A DNA stretch of 64,000 bases, taken from Conchocele bisecta. Its lineage: Eukaryota > Mollusca > Bivalvia > Lucinida > Thyasiridae. Positions 35,593 through 47,057 of this stretch are shown here, piece by piece. How positions within the stretch are numbered: the first letter of the stretch is position 1; each line of letters starts with the position of its first letter. Below the pieces are notes generated by a model, which made no database searches, was not told the DNA's origin, and saw only the letters and a program-made list of their open reading frames with translations. Both the position numbers and the translations under genes were made by a program. The stretch is taken from positions 6,528,323-6,592,322 of the forward strand of contig CM055279.1 in NCBI GenBank assembly GCA_029237695.1, given 5' to 3'.

Positions 35593-36469
35593 GATTTGGA
35601 GAGTACATATACATGTTGCTAGTTTATTCAGAAATCGAATGAAGGTAACACATACATGTATTCATACATGTAAACACAATATGTGAAGGATGGCAAACAG
35701 TGTAGTAAATGACATACACGTGCCGGAGGAGATATAGCGATAGTCCATGTACGTGCGTGCGTATGTGCGTGCGTACGTTAACAACACCGTTCATGTCAGA
35801 ATGACTTATGAATCACTGAAGCAAATGCGTTATTAACGTTTCTGTTTGTTTCATCAATAACTACTTTAGGACCCGTGGGGCCCCTTATCATCTAATGAGT
35901 CATGCATAATTACTTCGTAAATGTGATGGGATATGCCTACCATACATGTGAACATCTGACTATATCCTATACAGTGCATGGAGTTGCCATGTCCGCCATC
36001 TTAGTGTGTACAAGCTATCAGCCAGTTTTACCTCGTATTGCGTTTGACACATACCACTAATAATATGACAAACACATGCATACAATTTGGTGCAACATGA
36101 TGGGGAGAGATCTGATTACAGCACGCTATGCATTGTTTTCATCAAATTCATGTACAAAGTCTGATATATGAAGGGTTTGTTGACCCTTTGTTAAAATGTT
36201 TGAGAATTCAGTAAAGACTGTGTAACAGTAAGAACAATACACAGTGCTGTAGATATATACCTGTATTAACATAAATACTGTATCGAATCCAGTGACTTGT
36301 AAGTAGTTATCTGAGTGTATTGTCACTACTGTCTACTTGCCTGCTATGCGAGTAAATACGGTTTTTACCTGTGGCAGATGCACTTCTAATAATAGACAGT
36401 GCATCAGTTTGACATTTTACACATTCAGAAAATGTCCATTGTATATTTTGTGAGTGATAGTAGAAATGC
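35593..36469. other. No recognised gene
   Basis: A GTGCGTGCGTATGTGCGTGC microsatellite lies at 35752-35778. A minus-strand ORF near 36126-36326 has no recognisable domain. Confidence 0.4.
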
Positions 36470-36780
36470 TCAGTAGCCTATTTCACCAACATTTCAAAGT
36501 ATACTTTTCTAGCAAAGTATACTTTGAGGGAGAAATTTTCAATTTTAGAATAAATGTATTAATTTGTATTATACTGAATTTATTACATTATGACAGCCAA
36601 TTTGGCTGTGATAATGTAATAAATTCAGTATAATAATTCTGCATACTTTTAATCATCAAATATATGCAGTTGTTAGTTCTATATGAAATAATGCATTTCA
36701 GGAAAAATAAATGATTACTCCCTCAAAGTATACTTTGCTAGATAAGTATACTTTGCAATTTTGATGAAATCGGCTACTGA
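36470..36780. mobile_element. Palindromic MITE with AAAGTATACTTTG motifs
   Basis: Ends TCAGTAGCCTATTTCACC and GATGAAATCGGCTACTGA pair. AAGTATACTT occurs twice in each arm. The centre is ACTGAATTTATTACATTATG with its complement around CCAATTTGG. Confidence 0.85.
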
Positions 36781-37840
36781 TGTCTAGCTTTTTGTGTAGT
36801 CTGCTGAAATAATATTTATAGGACGTTGTCGTTCTGTATATCTGGGACGTATTGCACTGACGTTTATTCGATTTCCTGCCATAGTATTAGCTGTAGGTGT
36901 CAAACCCTCCAAGTGATGAAACTGTCCGATAACATGTACAAACTAAAATGGCGGAGATGGCAACTCGATGTTCTGTATAATATATTCAAAGGAGAACAGG
37001 GTCAGATATACTTTATATAGATATTCAGTCACATGTATGATTCCACTACATTTGAAACAAACGGTCATATTTTATCCACTCCGTCCTTAATTAATTCACC
37101 GATTTTGCTAATATTTGGCCACAATGCGTGTCTAGGGATTGTGCTTTGTTTCGCATGCACCACACTTCTGAATAACCAAGGTGAAGGTCACTAAGGACTT
37201 CTGTTCCTTATAGTACCACGGCTACAAGCGAAGAGATTAACGATGCCCTTGTGATTATATATACGTACATTCGTCAGGGGTATTGAATAGTACAAACTTA
37301 ATTTCGTCCAGATTCAAAACACAATTATTACAAATAAAGCACTTTTGGAACCCAGTGAACTATGCCTATCATCTAATTTAGCAACTATTATTCTCCATTG
37401 AAAATAGCCTTCATCGGATTTTACACTGGCATTGTCATGGATGCTCATTATATGTTTGTATTTCCTATTTCGCCACCGGGTAGTAGACAAGACACAATGA
37501 CACTTGCGGCCAGCGCAGTCTTAGATCAGACTGCGCAGTGTGATCAGTGTCTACTCTGTTGACTATTCAGATAATACTACAATTAACACTTGTATGAATA
37601 CCATCCTCAACAATTGTACATCAAATTATGTGATCCGCGAAGTCTGACCAGTGACTGCACTGTGGACTATTCATACTAAAACATTTGTATAAATCAGCAA
37701 AATGTGTACATCCAAATGTGTGAAAGGGGCTCTATGAACTTTGCGGGAAGCGTAGTGTCAGATCATCCGCGCAGGCTGATCGGTGACTACACTGTGGAAT
37801 ATTCAGATACTGAAACACTTGTATTAATCAGGAATATGTG
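36781..37840. other. No recognised gene; diverged K-type pieces
   Basis: GCGCAGTGTGATCAGTGTC (about 37525-37555) and GCGCAGGCTGATCGGTG (about 37770) belong to the K or DGATCAG family. Nothing coding is supported. Confidence 0.4.
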
Positions 37841-38100
37841 TACAGTAGGGTCAGCGTGTAAGTGCACACACGAACGAACACGACAGGTTGGTTCGCTACC
37901 CACCCAAAGTGTATGTTGTTACCACTCAGTTGAACCCCTCTCGCCGAGACGGTTCAACTGAGTGGTAACAACATACACTTTTGATGTGAAATGAGAAAAA
38001 ATGCAAAAAAATATTTACATTTTTGTTGTATACATTAATTACAGTGGTTCCAACCTGTCGTGTTCGTTCGTGTATGCACTTACACGCTGACCCCACTGTA
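37841..38100. mobile_element. Palindromic element E with hairpin C (uninterrupted)
   Basis: TACAGTAGGGTCAGCGTGTA at the left and TACACGCTGACCCCACTGTA at the right, with hairpin C at 37898-37985. It carries no insertion where D1 sits in the 8.4-11.3 kb copy. Confidence 0.85.
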
Positions 38101-38197
38101 CATCTAAATATGTGAAAGGGACTCTATATGAACTGTTTGACCAGCATTGTTTGCTATTCATATGCATGTACTATATGCACAATTACTTATTTGTACG

Positions 38198-38603
38198 GAG
38201 CCCCACAGGGGACGTAGAATTCTTTTTATATTAATTCGTTCCCACGAAATAACAATTCGCTCCCACAAAATAACAATTCGTTCCCTCAATTTAACAATTC
38301 GTTCCTCAGAATTAACAATTTGTTCCCTCAATGTAACAATTCGTTCCCACGAAATAACAATTCATTCGCACGGGAACGAATTGTTATATCGTGGGAACGA
38401 ATTGTTAATTCGAGGGAAAGAATTGTTAAATTGAGGGAACGAATTGTCATTTCGTTAGAACGAATTGCTAATTCGAGGGAACGAATTGTTATATCGTGGG
38501 AACGAATTGTTAATTCGTGGGAACGAATTGTTAAATTGAGGGAACAAATTGTTATTTCGTGGGAACGAATTAATAAACAAAATCCATGTCCCCTCCGGGG
38601 CTT
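38198..38603. repeat. Fold-back element built of 21-bp units
   Basis: The outer ends AGCCCCACAGGGGACG and TGTCCCCTCCGGGGCT pair. Inside, about seven 21-bp units of the form TTCGTTCCCACGAAATAACAA run forward, then about ten in the opposite orientation (GAACGAATTGTTATATCGTG). The element folds into one long imperfect hairpin. Confidence 0.88.
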
Positions 38604-38621
38604 CGTATATTTGAGACTGTG

Positions 38622-38784
38622 GCTGGAGAAATGAGGCTTGAGACCTGTATGGATTCAGACCAGCCTGGAGATTCACTGCCTGATCAGGATCTGCTCTGTT
38701 CGCTATTTGATCACACGCACCGTGTTATTATCAGGCGACAGGAGTGTGCTGATTGATCAGGAGCTATATTGGTGACAAATTGCA
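38622..38784. repeat. Family K fragment
   Basis: TGTGGCTGGAGAAATGAGGC, then CAGACCAGCCTGGAG and CTGATCAGGATCTGC. It is cut off by the giant palindrome that starts at 38785. Confidence 0.6.
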
Positions 38785-40556
38785 GGCTAACTGTATTTAC
38801 GGAACGGAACGGAACGGAACAATATGTGGGGTACCCAACAGGGGTTACATCGTTAAATAGAAAACACATATAAACCAGGGTTCTACGTTCATCAATCACT
38901 TTTAGTAACATTTATAACATGGATTTGACGTATTATTCTATATATAAATTTGAATTGGTGTCTTGTTGTGTAGCGACTGTATCGGTGTCATTGCACACAG
39001 GAAACAATAGGGTCACTATCAATCGCCACGTCACCCAGTGGTGTGATGTGTAGAATGTGGTGCACCGTGCTACTACACAACTTGACACAGCCATAGACCG
39101 CATCACCTCTCCACATATCAGAATTGATCATAACAGCTAGTTCCTTGTTCCGTTCCGTTCCGTTCCGTAAAGTACAGTTAGCCTACGCTAACTGTACTTT
39201 ACGGGACGGAACGAGATTTGTTTTTCGCTAGAATACTGATAATCTTCCTACATAGGCATCATCTAAGTGATGATGATCGGTTGCAAATGTGCCTAGGTGA
39301 TACAACTCTCAATACCACTCCAGTGACTGAGAATTGAGCATAATATTTTCTTGTTCCGTTCCGTTCCGTAAAGTTACAGTTAGCCCCTACGGTAACTGTA
39401 CTTTACGGAATACGGTTGCTGATACTCTTCCTACATACGCGTCATCTAAGTCATGATGATCCAATTTAATCTTATTAATGCTTCACTAATTATTAACCAA
39501 ATTGCTTATATCTCTGCAACAACACCATGTTCAGCATTTCCTTCAACAACAAAATATCAAATGTATACTAAGCCATAATAGAAGAATAAAAATTGCATAA
39601 ACTTAACTGTATTTGTATTGTTAATCCTTCTTTTGCTGATAAATTCAGTTCAGTTCCGTGATTACATGTACCACATTGAAGTCTCCGGCTCTGACGGCAC
39701 CTGGCATTCATACGTGTGCACAGTAGCTGTGTACGTGTAGGGTGGGACTGGGCGGGGGCAGATAGGTGTGTAAATGAGATATGGGACCGAGATTATACAA
39801 CTTGTTATCAATTTCATACTCAGACTCATTTCAAACATAATGGTTAATTCTGAGCATACGCTCAGTATTAACCAATCAACATGCTGGAGTCTGAGTGTGA
39901 GAGTTTCATAACCTCGGCACATTTAAATTGGATCATCATGACTTAGATGACGCGTATGTAGGAAGAGTATCAGCAACCGTATTCGTTTCGTTCCGTTCCG
40001 TAAAGTACAGTTACCGTAGGGACTAACTGTACTTTACGGAACGGAACGGTACAAGACAATATTATGCTCAATTCTCAGTCACAGGAGTGGTGGTATTGAG
40101 AGTTGTATCACCTGGACACATTTACAACCGATCATCATCACTTAGATGACGCCTATGTAGGAAGATTATCGGTATTCTAGCGAAAAACAAATCTCGTTTC
40201 ATTCCGTAAAGTACAGTTACCGTAGGCTAACTGTACTTTACGGAACGGAACGGAACAAGGAACTAGCTGTTATGATCAATTCTGATATGTGGAGAGGTGG
40301 TGCGGTCTATGGCTGTGTCAAGTTGTGTAGTAGCACGGTGCACCACATTCTACACATCACACCACTGGGTGACGTGGCGATTGATAGTGACCCTATTGTT
40401 TCCTGTGTGCAATGGCACCGATACAATCGCTACACAACAAGACACCAATTCAAATTTATATATAGAATAATACGTCAAATCCATGTTATAAATGTTAATA
40501 AAAGTGATTGATGAACGTAGAACCCTGGTTTCCGTTCCGTAAAGTACAGTTAGCCC
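38785..40556. repeat. Composite 1.77-kb palindrome made of five TIR-bounded segments
   Basis: Left arm 38865-39466 and right arm 39926-40533 are near-exact inverted copies. The outer ends carry GGCTAACTGTA(C)TTTACGGAAC in inverted orientation. The same terminal sequence also occurs as abutting head-to-head pairs at about 39153-39212, 39352-39412, 39985-40046 and 40195-40257, each with a CCTACGG-type spacer. This divides the block into segments A, B, C, B' and A' of roughly 395, 190, 625, 190 and 335 bp. The central segment has its own ~60-bp arms and a hairpin near 39840-39880. Short ORFs exist, but none is recognisable. Confidence 0.9.
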
Positions 40557-40583
40557 AAATTGCATACGCCCAATCTTTTGCAG

Positions 40584-40666
40584 TCACAGCCACAAATGAA
40601 CAAGGGTCTCCGTGGATGGCATCCAATCACTTTGGCCGCGTTGGTATGGCGTCCACCTCACAACTG
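40584..40666 (+). CDS. Candidate internal host exon (83 bp)
   Basis: A pyrimidine-rich acceptor CCCAATCTTTTGCAG ends at 40583 and a strong donor GTAGGT starts at 40667. The 83 bp between are open in two frames; the more protein-like one reads TNEQGSPWMASNHFGRVG after the first split codon. The base composition is higher in GC than the surrounding DNA, as expected for an exon. No neighbouring exon was found and the domain is not recognised. The alternative is chance splice motifs in intergenic DNA. It lies only 28 bp beyond the giant palindrome. Confidence 0.35.
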
Positions 40667-41086
40667 GTAGGTCTGCTGTCTGTTTCACGAAACCGGCCCA
40701 TATTTTACGGCTATATACATAATGCAAATACAATATAATTTTCGATATTTTTAAATTATAGAAAAATTAAAATTGAGCCTACTTTTTATTTCGTGAAATT
40801 TGGTCCGATATTGATTTTATTGCGAAAAAACTATTTCCACATGCTAAATCCTCATAGAAATTATCTATGGGGATTTAAAATTGGGATTCCTTTTCTAATT
40901 ACAGAAATAGTGGACCGATTTTCAAAATGTAACTTTTGTTTTCTTAGTTCGATCATTTCCAAGCTATCTAGCTAGATTTCAGAATCAATTTCCTTTTTTT
41001 TTTCGTTTTTCGAATTCTCATCCAGGTTCTCCACCTCTTTTATCCCCATGTGAAATTCCCATAGAGAACTAATTTTTCGAAATATA

Positions 41087-41391
41087 GAGAATAGTAGGTT
41101 AGTGCCGTGAATGGGTAAACATATGTGGCAAGGCTCAGGAAACGGGATGGGCGAGGCTGTGCCGAGCACATCCCGTTTCAATGCCGCGCCAGATATGTTT
41201 TCCCATTCACGGCGCTAACCTACTATTCTATTTATCCCGTCAACACCTACAAATGGCTGTAAAATGCAAAAATATACCCCCAGCCACCGCACGTATTCTT
41301 ACGCCGTGATTAGGTCGTATTGACAGCATATCAAAAATGTTTCACGGCACCATGTTTCACGGCACATACGCACTGTGTTGACGGGATAAAA
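41087..41391. mobile_element. Family I MITE
   Basis: TAGAGAATAGTAGGTTAGTG at the left to GTGTTGACGGGATAA at the right, with the AAACGGGATGGGCG hairpin centre. Confidence 0.85.
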
Positions 41392-41459
41392 ATCAATATT
41401 TGACCAAATTTCACGAACGGACAATGCGCAGTAGAACAAAATACATACTGTCGTATCTG

Positions 41460-41632
41460 GATCTTACGAAAGCCCATTAGGGCCACTTCAGTTTTTTTTA
41501 ATTTCCATTTATTCAAGTCGTTTTCTCGAATTTATTCAAGAAAACATCTTGAACATTCAAGAAAAGATCTCGAAAATTCAAGAAAAGATAAAAAAAAACT
41601 GAAGTGGCCCTAATGGACTTCCGTAGGATCTA
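41460..41632. repeat. Palindrome with CATTAGGGCCACTTCAG arms
   Basis: CCATTAGGGCCACTTCAGTT pairs with AACTGAAGTGGCCCTAATGG. Between them are repeated ATTCAAGAAAA(C/G)AT blocks. Confidence 0.8.
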
Positions 41633-41639
41633 CACTGGT

Positions 41640-42390
41640 CGCAAAACACATAAACCCCATTTCTCCAGCCAGAGCCACACATATGTGTAGGTGAGCCGCC
41701 AGCTACTCGTTAAGGACCCATGGTACCACTTTGCAGTTCATACTTTGCATTTTTTGTTCTTTTTCAAACGCCACACGATGTGACATACATTGTAGGCCGA
41801 TGGCTTCAACACACTAAGACGGCACAGACGGCCACTCCATGCGTTGTATCGTACACGTACAGTACCGACAATAGTACGTTCCCCACCTCTTTCGTGTTAA
41901 TTAATGAATTAATTTGCCTGCAGACGGCACTCAAACAAATGAGGTGTTCAGGGATATATCGTTAGTCGGAATTAGTCGCTTCCATAACCAACGCTGGGCA
42001 ACGCGAGATGGATCGTTTCTCGGTTAGTTGTCTGCGCTGGACGACGTGTCACGTGTATCCGGGTTACGCCCCTAGAGAAAACAGGCAGCTTAAGGTACCA
42101 GTCCACCAAGATTTTATAATTTTTTAGCAATTGTTGGCCGAGCGAGCACTTCCGCAAGTTTTTTTCTCAGACATCTCCTCTTCATATATTCACAGAGGCT
42201 GTTTGCTGTATACACCTGTTACATTATATGTCAAGAAACTTTAGTAGCTACACAAATCAAATTGTCATACAGCTAAGAGCACATATAATGTGTAAAAGTT
42301 AGCATGTGGTGGTCAATTTCTGCACTTATTCCGTCATGGCCGCTGGACCTGCGGCAAATCTCATACTATCGCTTACATCTGATGCCGCAG
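41640..42390. other. No recognised gene
   Basis: It begins with a K-family end (CCCATTTCTCCAGCCA). The rest shows nothing I recognise. Confidence 0.4.
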
Positions 42391-42394
42391 TCCA

Positions 42395-42860
42395 AATCCT
42401 TTTAATTAGGAGATAGTAAGTCCTAATTAGGAGATATTAACTCCTAATTATGAGATAGTAAGTCCTAATTAGGAAATAATAACTAGTTAATAGTTAATAT
42501 CTCATAATTAGTACTTAGTATCTCCTAATTAGGACTTATTATCTCCTAATTAGGATTTACTATCTCCTAAGTAGGATTTACTATCTCCTAATTAGGACTT
42601 ACTATATGTGTCAATGATAAATGTTTTACTAACTCCTAAGTAGAAGATATTGAGTCCTAATTATGATATACTAAGTCCTAATGATGAGATAATGTGTCCT
42701 AATTAGGAGATATTAGCTCCTAATTAAGATTTACTGTCTCATAATTAGGACTTAATATCTCCTAATTAGGAGATGATAAACCTAATTAGAAGATAGTAAG
42801 TCCTAATTAGGAGATAGTATATCATAATTAGGAGTTAGTATCTCCTACTTACGAGATAAA
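42395..42860. repeat. 21-bp minisatellite TAAGTC-CTAATTAG-GAGATA in alternating orientation
   Basis: About 20 units of TAAGTCCTAATTAGGAGATA plus one base. The core CTAATTAG is a palindrome, but the TAAGTC and GAGATA flanks give direction. Blocks at 42395-42485, 42630-42715 and 42785-42830 run forward, and the blocks between run in reverse. Confidence 0.9.
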
Positions 42861-43781
42861 TATATTTTAGCATGCATTGGCACCAGGACGCTTCCATAGA
42901 ACACCACTATCCCATTTCTTCCTCAACAAAAAAGATCTCTAGCATGTGCACCATGCAAGTATAAAAAAAGTTTGGTATATATATTCTGTCGCCTACATTT
43001 TATTTATCTCTCTGTCATAAAAATAACAATCAATGCCTTTGTCCTGGAAACCTACTCGTTGTTGCTAAGCTGGTCCAGGACTGGTTTACCGTGTACATTA
43101 TCCATAACCTGACTGCTTCCTAGAGATGAGAACGGACATCAAATACCAGATTGATTGACGGCGACCGTAGTAAATGTAGGTCAAGGTCAAAGGCTATATA
43201 TCCGTTCTGGTGGGCGTACTTTCAGTACTTTTATTATTTATTTGACCGCCTGGTTTCCCTTTAATGCAGACTGCAATTTTGCCACGCCCGCGCTATAAAA
43301 GATTTATAATGAAATCGTGAGTCGTCTCCCGTTGACAAATACGTCTTTAGTTCAGTCCCTTTGTCGCCAATTTACTGCCATAAATTGCGCATTCCGCGTA
43401 TCCTTGATACGTAATCCCATTATACGAGATTCGTCATTGGTGGCCTATGTACGACAAGCGCAATGGCAATTTAATGCCGCTTGCACAAATGAAATCGTTC
43501 TTTACATGTGGCTGGAGAAATGGGGCTTATGGGTTTTGCGACCAGTGTATCTCCTTGTGTATTTTCTAAGCCATCTACAAATTACAATAACAATAGTATG
43601 TTATTCCGCAAACAGTGAAGCATGGAGCATAGCTGTTTGAAATTAACAAAGTACATGTAAGCAAACTATTTTTGGTAGCGGCATTGAACTGTATATATCT
43701 ATAAGTTCATTGTGTGGTAGGGGTATCCCGTTTTGTACACGTTGGTAAACCTGTATTTGAATTATGTCTGGGCACTAAATC
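42861..43781. other. No recognised gene
   Basis: A TATAAAAG motif (43294-43301) precedes a 107-codon ORF at 43317, but the ORF recalls no family and runs into a K-type repeat (TGGCTGGAGAAATGGGGC), so I do not call a gene. Confidence 0.4.
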
Positions 43782-44505
43782 AAGGTGCATGATCACGTGG
43801 TTAGAACAACACCACCAATGGCTGAAAGGGTTGAAAGCGCGCCCACTCCAAATTAAGTATTATTTGATAGTTTCCGTAAAGGTACATGCCCACTCAGTAG
43901 GCACAAAATGTTCTTTACATGAATTAAATAAGTGTATAATTGTATCGCTATTCCACCAGTTGTAAAGATGACAATTCGCCGCTATACAGATATAATCATT
44001 TAGTAATATTTATTTTACTGATACCGACGCGCGTTGGTACCATGCTATTTTCATATGCAAATGAGGCATGCTATTTTTTTAGTTATTTATACTAATTAAA
44101 TGAGTCACCTGAACAAAAACTATGTTCGATAGATTATAAAGTATGATAATTGCACATCAAAAAGTAAATACCCAGTACAAATTGTAATGTCCGTTAATAT
44201 TTTAAGGAAATACGGTTATCACCCCTGATATTAGTGTGGAATGTTACGTCTGATATAAAATGTATAATACTGGCAATCATTACGTGGGGTAATGGTGATG
44301 AATGTTTATTTTGCCAGAAAATGTCTTAGATGATGTCTCTGATATAAATAACATGTTGTGCCTACTGAGTGAGCATGCACCTTTAATATGCAACGGATTT
44401 TGATGAAATATGGCGCGTCAAACGCGTCTTCTTGTTAACCTGCATTTTGGTGGTCTCGGTACTTTGGCCCAAGCTTCAGTCGTTTTTGTGAAGAATCGAT
44501 TTACT
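43782..44505. mobile_element. Family B MITE split by family L
   Basis: The left part (CAAGGTGCATGATCACGTGG) is at 43782-43878 and the interior part (ATATGCAACGGATTTTGATG, AAGAATCGATT) at 44386-44505. The right half is missing. Confidence 0.8.
43880..44383. mobile_element. TIR element, family L, nested in family B
   Basis: AGGTACATGCCCACTCAGTA with GGCAC at the left and GTGCC with TACTGAGTGAGCATGCACCT at the right. Its flanks rejoin as the normal family B sequence around TTAA, so a 2-4 bp TA/TTAA target is likely. The interior is AT-rich and non-coding. Confidence 0.75.
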
Positions 44506-44958
44506 GACCTGTATAAGCCGTTAAGAACAACACACGTGTTTGTTTTTATTTTGTTAATTGCATAAACAAAGCTTCATACAATGATACTATGTACTGACTA
44601 TATACACTGCGGGAGTACCTTTAATACTATATTAAAACATAAGCAATAGCTAGCTACCATAATTCGCCTCCGATATGTAATCTACGGCTACAATTTGACC
44701 CATTCAAAAAATGTGAGCAACCGAAGTTCATACCCAAACTGTTGCATAGTGACTTTTTTGTTATTGATAAAAAAGTACTTACTTTATTTAATGTTTTTAA
44801 TAGCCAAAATTTCGTCGGCAGAAAAACGTGGAACAGACAGTAGTCATATCCCATTGAAAAATGATACAAGTACAATGTAAGCGAGTAAAATCATAAAAAA
44901 ATGAGTATTTGAGGGGAATTGTTTTCTGAAGTGTGTGGCGGGGGAGTTATTTTGTCGA

Positions 44959-45008
44959 GGGGGGGGGGGGGGGGGGGGGGGGGTGGGGGGGGGGGGGGGG
45001 GGGGGAGG
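44959..45008. repeat. Poly-G tract of about 47 bp
   Basis: Almost uninterrupted G with single T and A interruptions at 44984 and 45006. Its length is unlikely to be accurately assembled. It could form G-quadruplexes. Confidence 0.9.
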
Positions 45009-45326
45009 GATGGACAGGGCATTATAACTCCGAATATTTGGGTGAAAAGTAGAAAGTGTCTGTGACGAGCATTGGCCACCATATCGTCTACCACAGTGCC
45101 AGACTAGTGGCTAATATAACCGAAGTCGGGAGACTTTATCTCAAACAAAGCGGGTTTTATTTCCCTATTGGCATTTATATCTGACGTAATTGTATTTATA
45201 TTGTAGCGAAAGCCTATCTCTCCGAAGACTCTTTACGTCAACAGGAAGCATGCTTGTCTGAACGCACCGTCAGATTGGTATGATAGACACACAAGCGCGT
45301 GTTGATTTGGCTGGTGGTTATATCTT

Positions 45327-46208
45327 GCAGTCGCACCTCTCTAAACCCAGGGTGTCCGGTTTAGAGAGGTGCGACTGCAAGGTTCATTGTTAACCCTTAG
45401 CCTGCGGAATGAAATGTTGTCGTCTGCTGTTTATGTTTTATTTTCGATTTTTGTCATCAAAAACATGATTTGACAGCACTTTAGAATCATTTCCGTTGGA
45501 AATGATTCTAAAGTGCTGTCAAACCATGTTTTTATTAAGAAACAGGGCAAATTATAAAGCAACAGCAGACGACAATTTTCGCGATCAGCAGGCTAAGGGT
45601 TAATATAATTCTAAAGTTGGCACTCTGGGAGGTGTCCATGGTTTCCGGTTGACAGAGGTTGACTGTTAATATACTTCAGGATACCCTATCTATACTGGGC
45701 ACCCTGAGAGGTACTCAGGGTGTCCGATTTAGAGAGGTGCCACTGTTAATATAATTTAGGGTGACTTGTCTAATCTGGACCGGCCTTAAATGACCTTAGC
45801 TGTTGATAGGCAGCTAAACGCCAATAGACAAACAAACAAACTGTCCAATCTGTGGATCCCGAGGTTCACAGGGTGTCCGGTGTAGAGAGGTTCAATTGTG
45901 TTCAGCTTCAATACGATACAGTGTGACCTATCTAATCGGGAAACATGGGAGCTGCTCAGGGTAAACCGTTTACAGAGGTTCCACTGTATTTCAGTTTTAA
46001 TATAATACAGTGTGACCTATCTAATCTGGAGGTCCAGAGTTACCCAACGGGCCCAGTTTATAGAGGTCCCACTGTTATTATGGGTCACTTGTCAGGGTGA
46101 CCTATCTAATATGCACGTCCTGTGAGCTTCCCAGAGTAACCGGTTTAGAGAGGTTCCAAGCTTCAGCTGTATTTCATGCTTTAATATGATACAGCGTGAC
46201 CTATCTAA
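45327..46208. repeat. Cluster of family F palindromes and tandem F-derived units
   Basis: A compact F hairpin (CGCACCTCTCTAAACC...GGTTTAGAGAGGTGCG) at 45327-45380 is followed by four to five degenerate ~110-140-bp units. Each has GTGACCTATCTAAT and ends with (TTTAGAGAGGT)(T/G)CCACTG. Confidence 0.75.
45390..45603. mobile_element. TTAA-flanked palindromic MITE inside the F cluster
   Basis: TTAACCCTTAGCCTGCGG to CAGCAGGCTAAGGGTTAA. The centre is ACAGCACTTTAGAATCATTT with its complement around CCGTTGG. Confidence 0.85.
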
Positions 46209-46476
46209 TGTATCCCGTCAACACAGTGCGTATGTGCCGTGAAACACGGTGCCGTGAAACATTTTTGATATCCAGTCAATACTATTTTTGCATTTTACAG
46301 CAATTTGTAGATGTTGACGGGATAAATAGAATAGTAGGTTAGTGCCGTGAATGGGAAAACATATCTGGCGCGGCACAGAAACGGGATGTGCTCGGCAGAG
46401 CCTCGCCCATCCCGTTTCCTGAGCCTTGCCAGATATGTTTTCCCATTCACGGCACTAACCTACTATTCTCTATATC
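46209..46476. mobile_element. Family I MITE
   Basis: TATCCCGTCAACACAGTGCG at the left to CACTAACCTACTATTCTCTA at the right, with the central AAACGGGATG hairpin. It is inserted among family F units. Confidence 0.85.
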
Positions 46477-46581
46477 TACTCCCTGGGTGGTCCCCATGGT
46501 GTCCTGATTAAAGACTTTTCACTGTGATTTAGCCCAGCGTGACAATACAACGTGACATATCTAAGCGTGACCAGTTTAGAG

Positions 46582-47057
46582 CATAGGCATTCGGCGTGTT
46601 TCGGCTTTCATCGGTATAACTCTATATATATGAATAAGGCTTCTAACTTTGGTCGGACACGACCTCGTATTATAACAATTTCCGCGATTTTATTAACGCT
46701 AATGTGAATATTTTGGCGGAAAGTGCACATGTTCATTTGGGAATTATTGTTATCTTGCTGAAATAACATAGTTAGAACATAATTATGCAAGTAATATCGA
46801 ATTACATCTGCTCGTATCATAACTAATGAAATAATGTGTTTAAGGCTCTAACGTCAATATTGTAGTGGCAAGTTCATATTATCATTTGAGAATTATCGTT
46901 ATCCTGCAGAAATACATAGAGTAAATAGAAAATTACAATTTTAAACATGTCACTTTGTTATGATACGAGGTCGTGTCCGACCAAAGTTATAAGTCTTGTT
47001 CGTATATACATATAGAGTTATACCGATGAAAGCCGAAACACGCCGAGTGCCTGTGGC
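46582..47057. mobile_element. Palindromic MITE, family M, with 6-bp target duplication
   Basis: The left end GCATTCGGCGTGTTTCGGCT and right end AGCCGAAACACGCCGAGTGC pair, as do GGTCGGACACGACCTCGTAT and its complement. TTAGAG flanks both sides (46576-46581 and 47058-47063), a clear duplication of a family F target. Confidence 0.85.

Noticed and set aside
36126..36326. Possible last exon on the minus strand (FVHEFDENNA then stop)
   Set aside because: There is only a weak acceptor, no other exon and no domain.
38147..38634. Overlapping ORFs with NNSFP/RERIV repeats
   Set aside because: They arise from the 21-bp fold-back repeat in both orientations.
43294..43640. TATA box with downstream 107-codon ORF
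   Set aside because: The ORF ends in a K-family repeat and recalls no protein; the TATA motif is expected by chance in AT-rich DNA.
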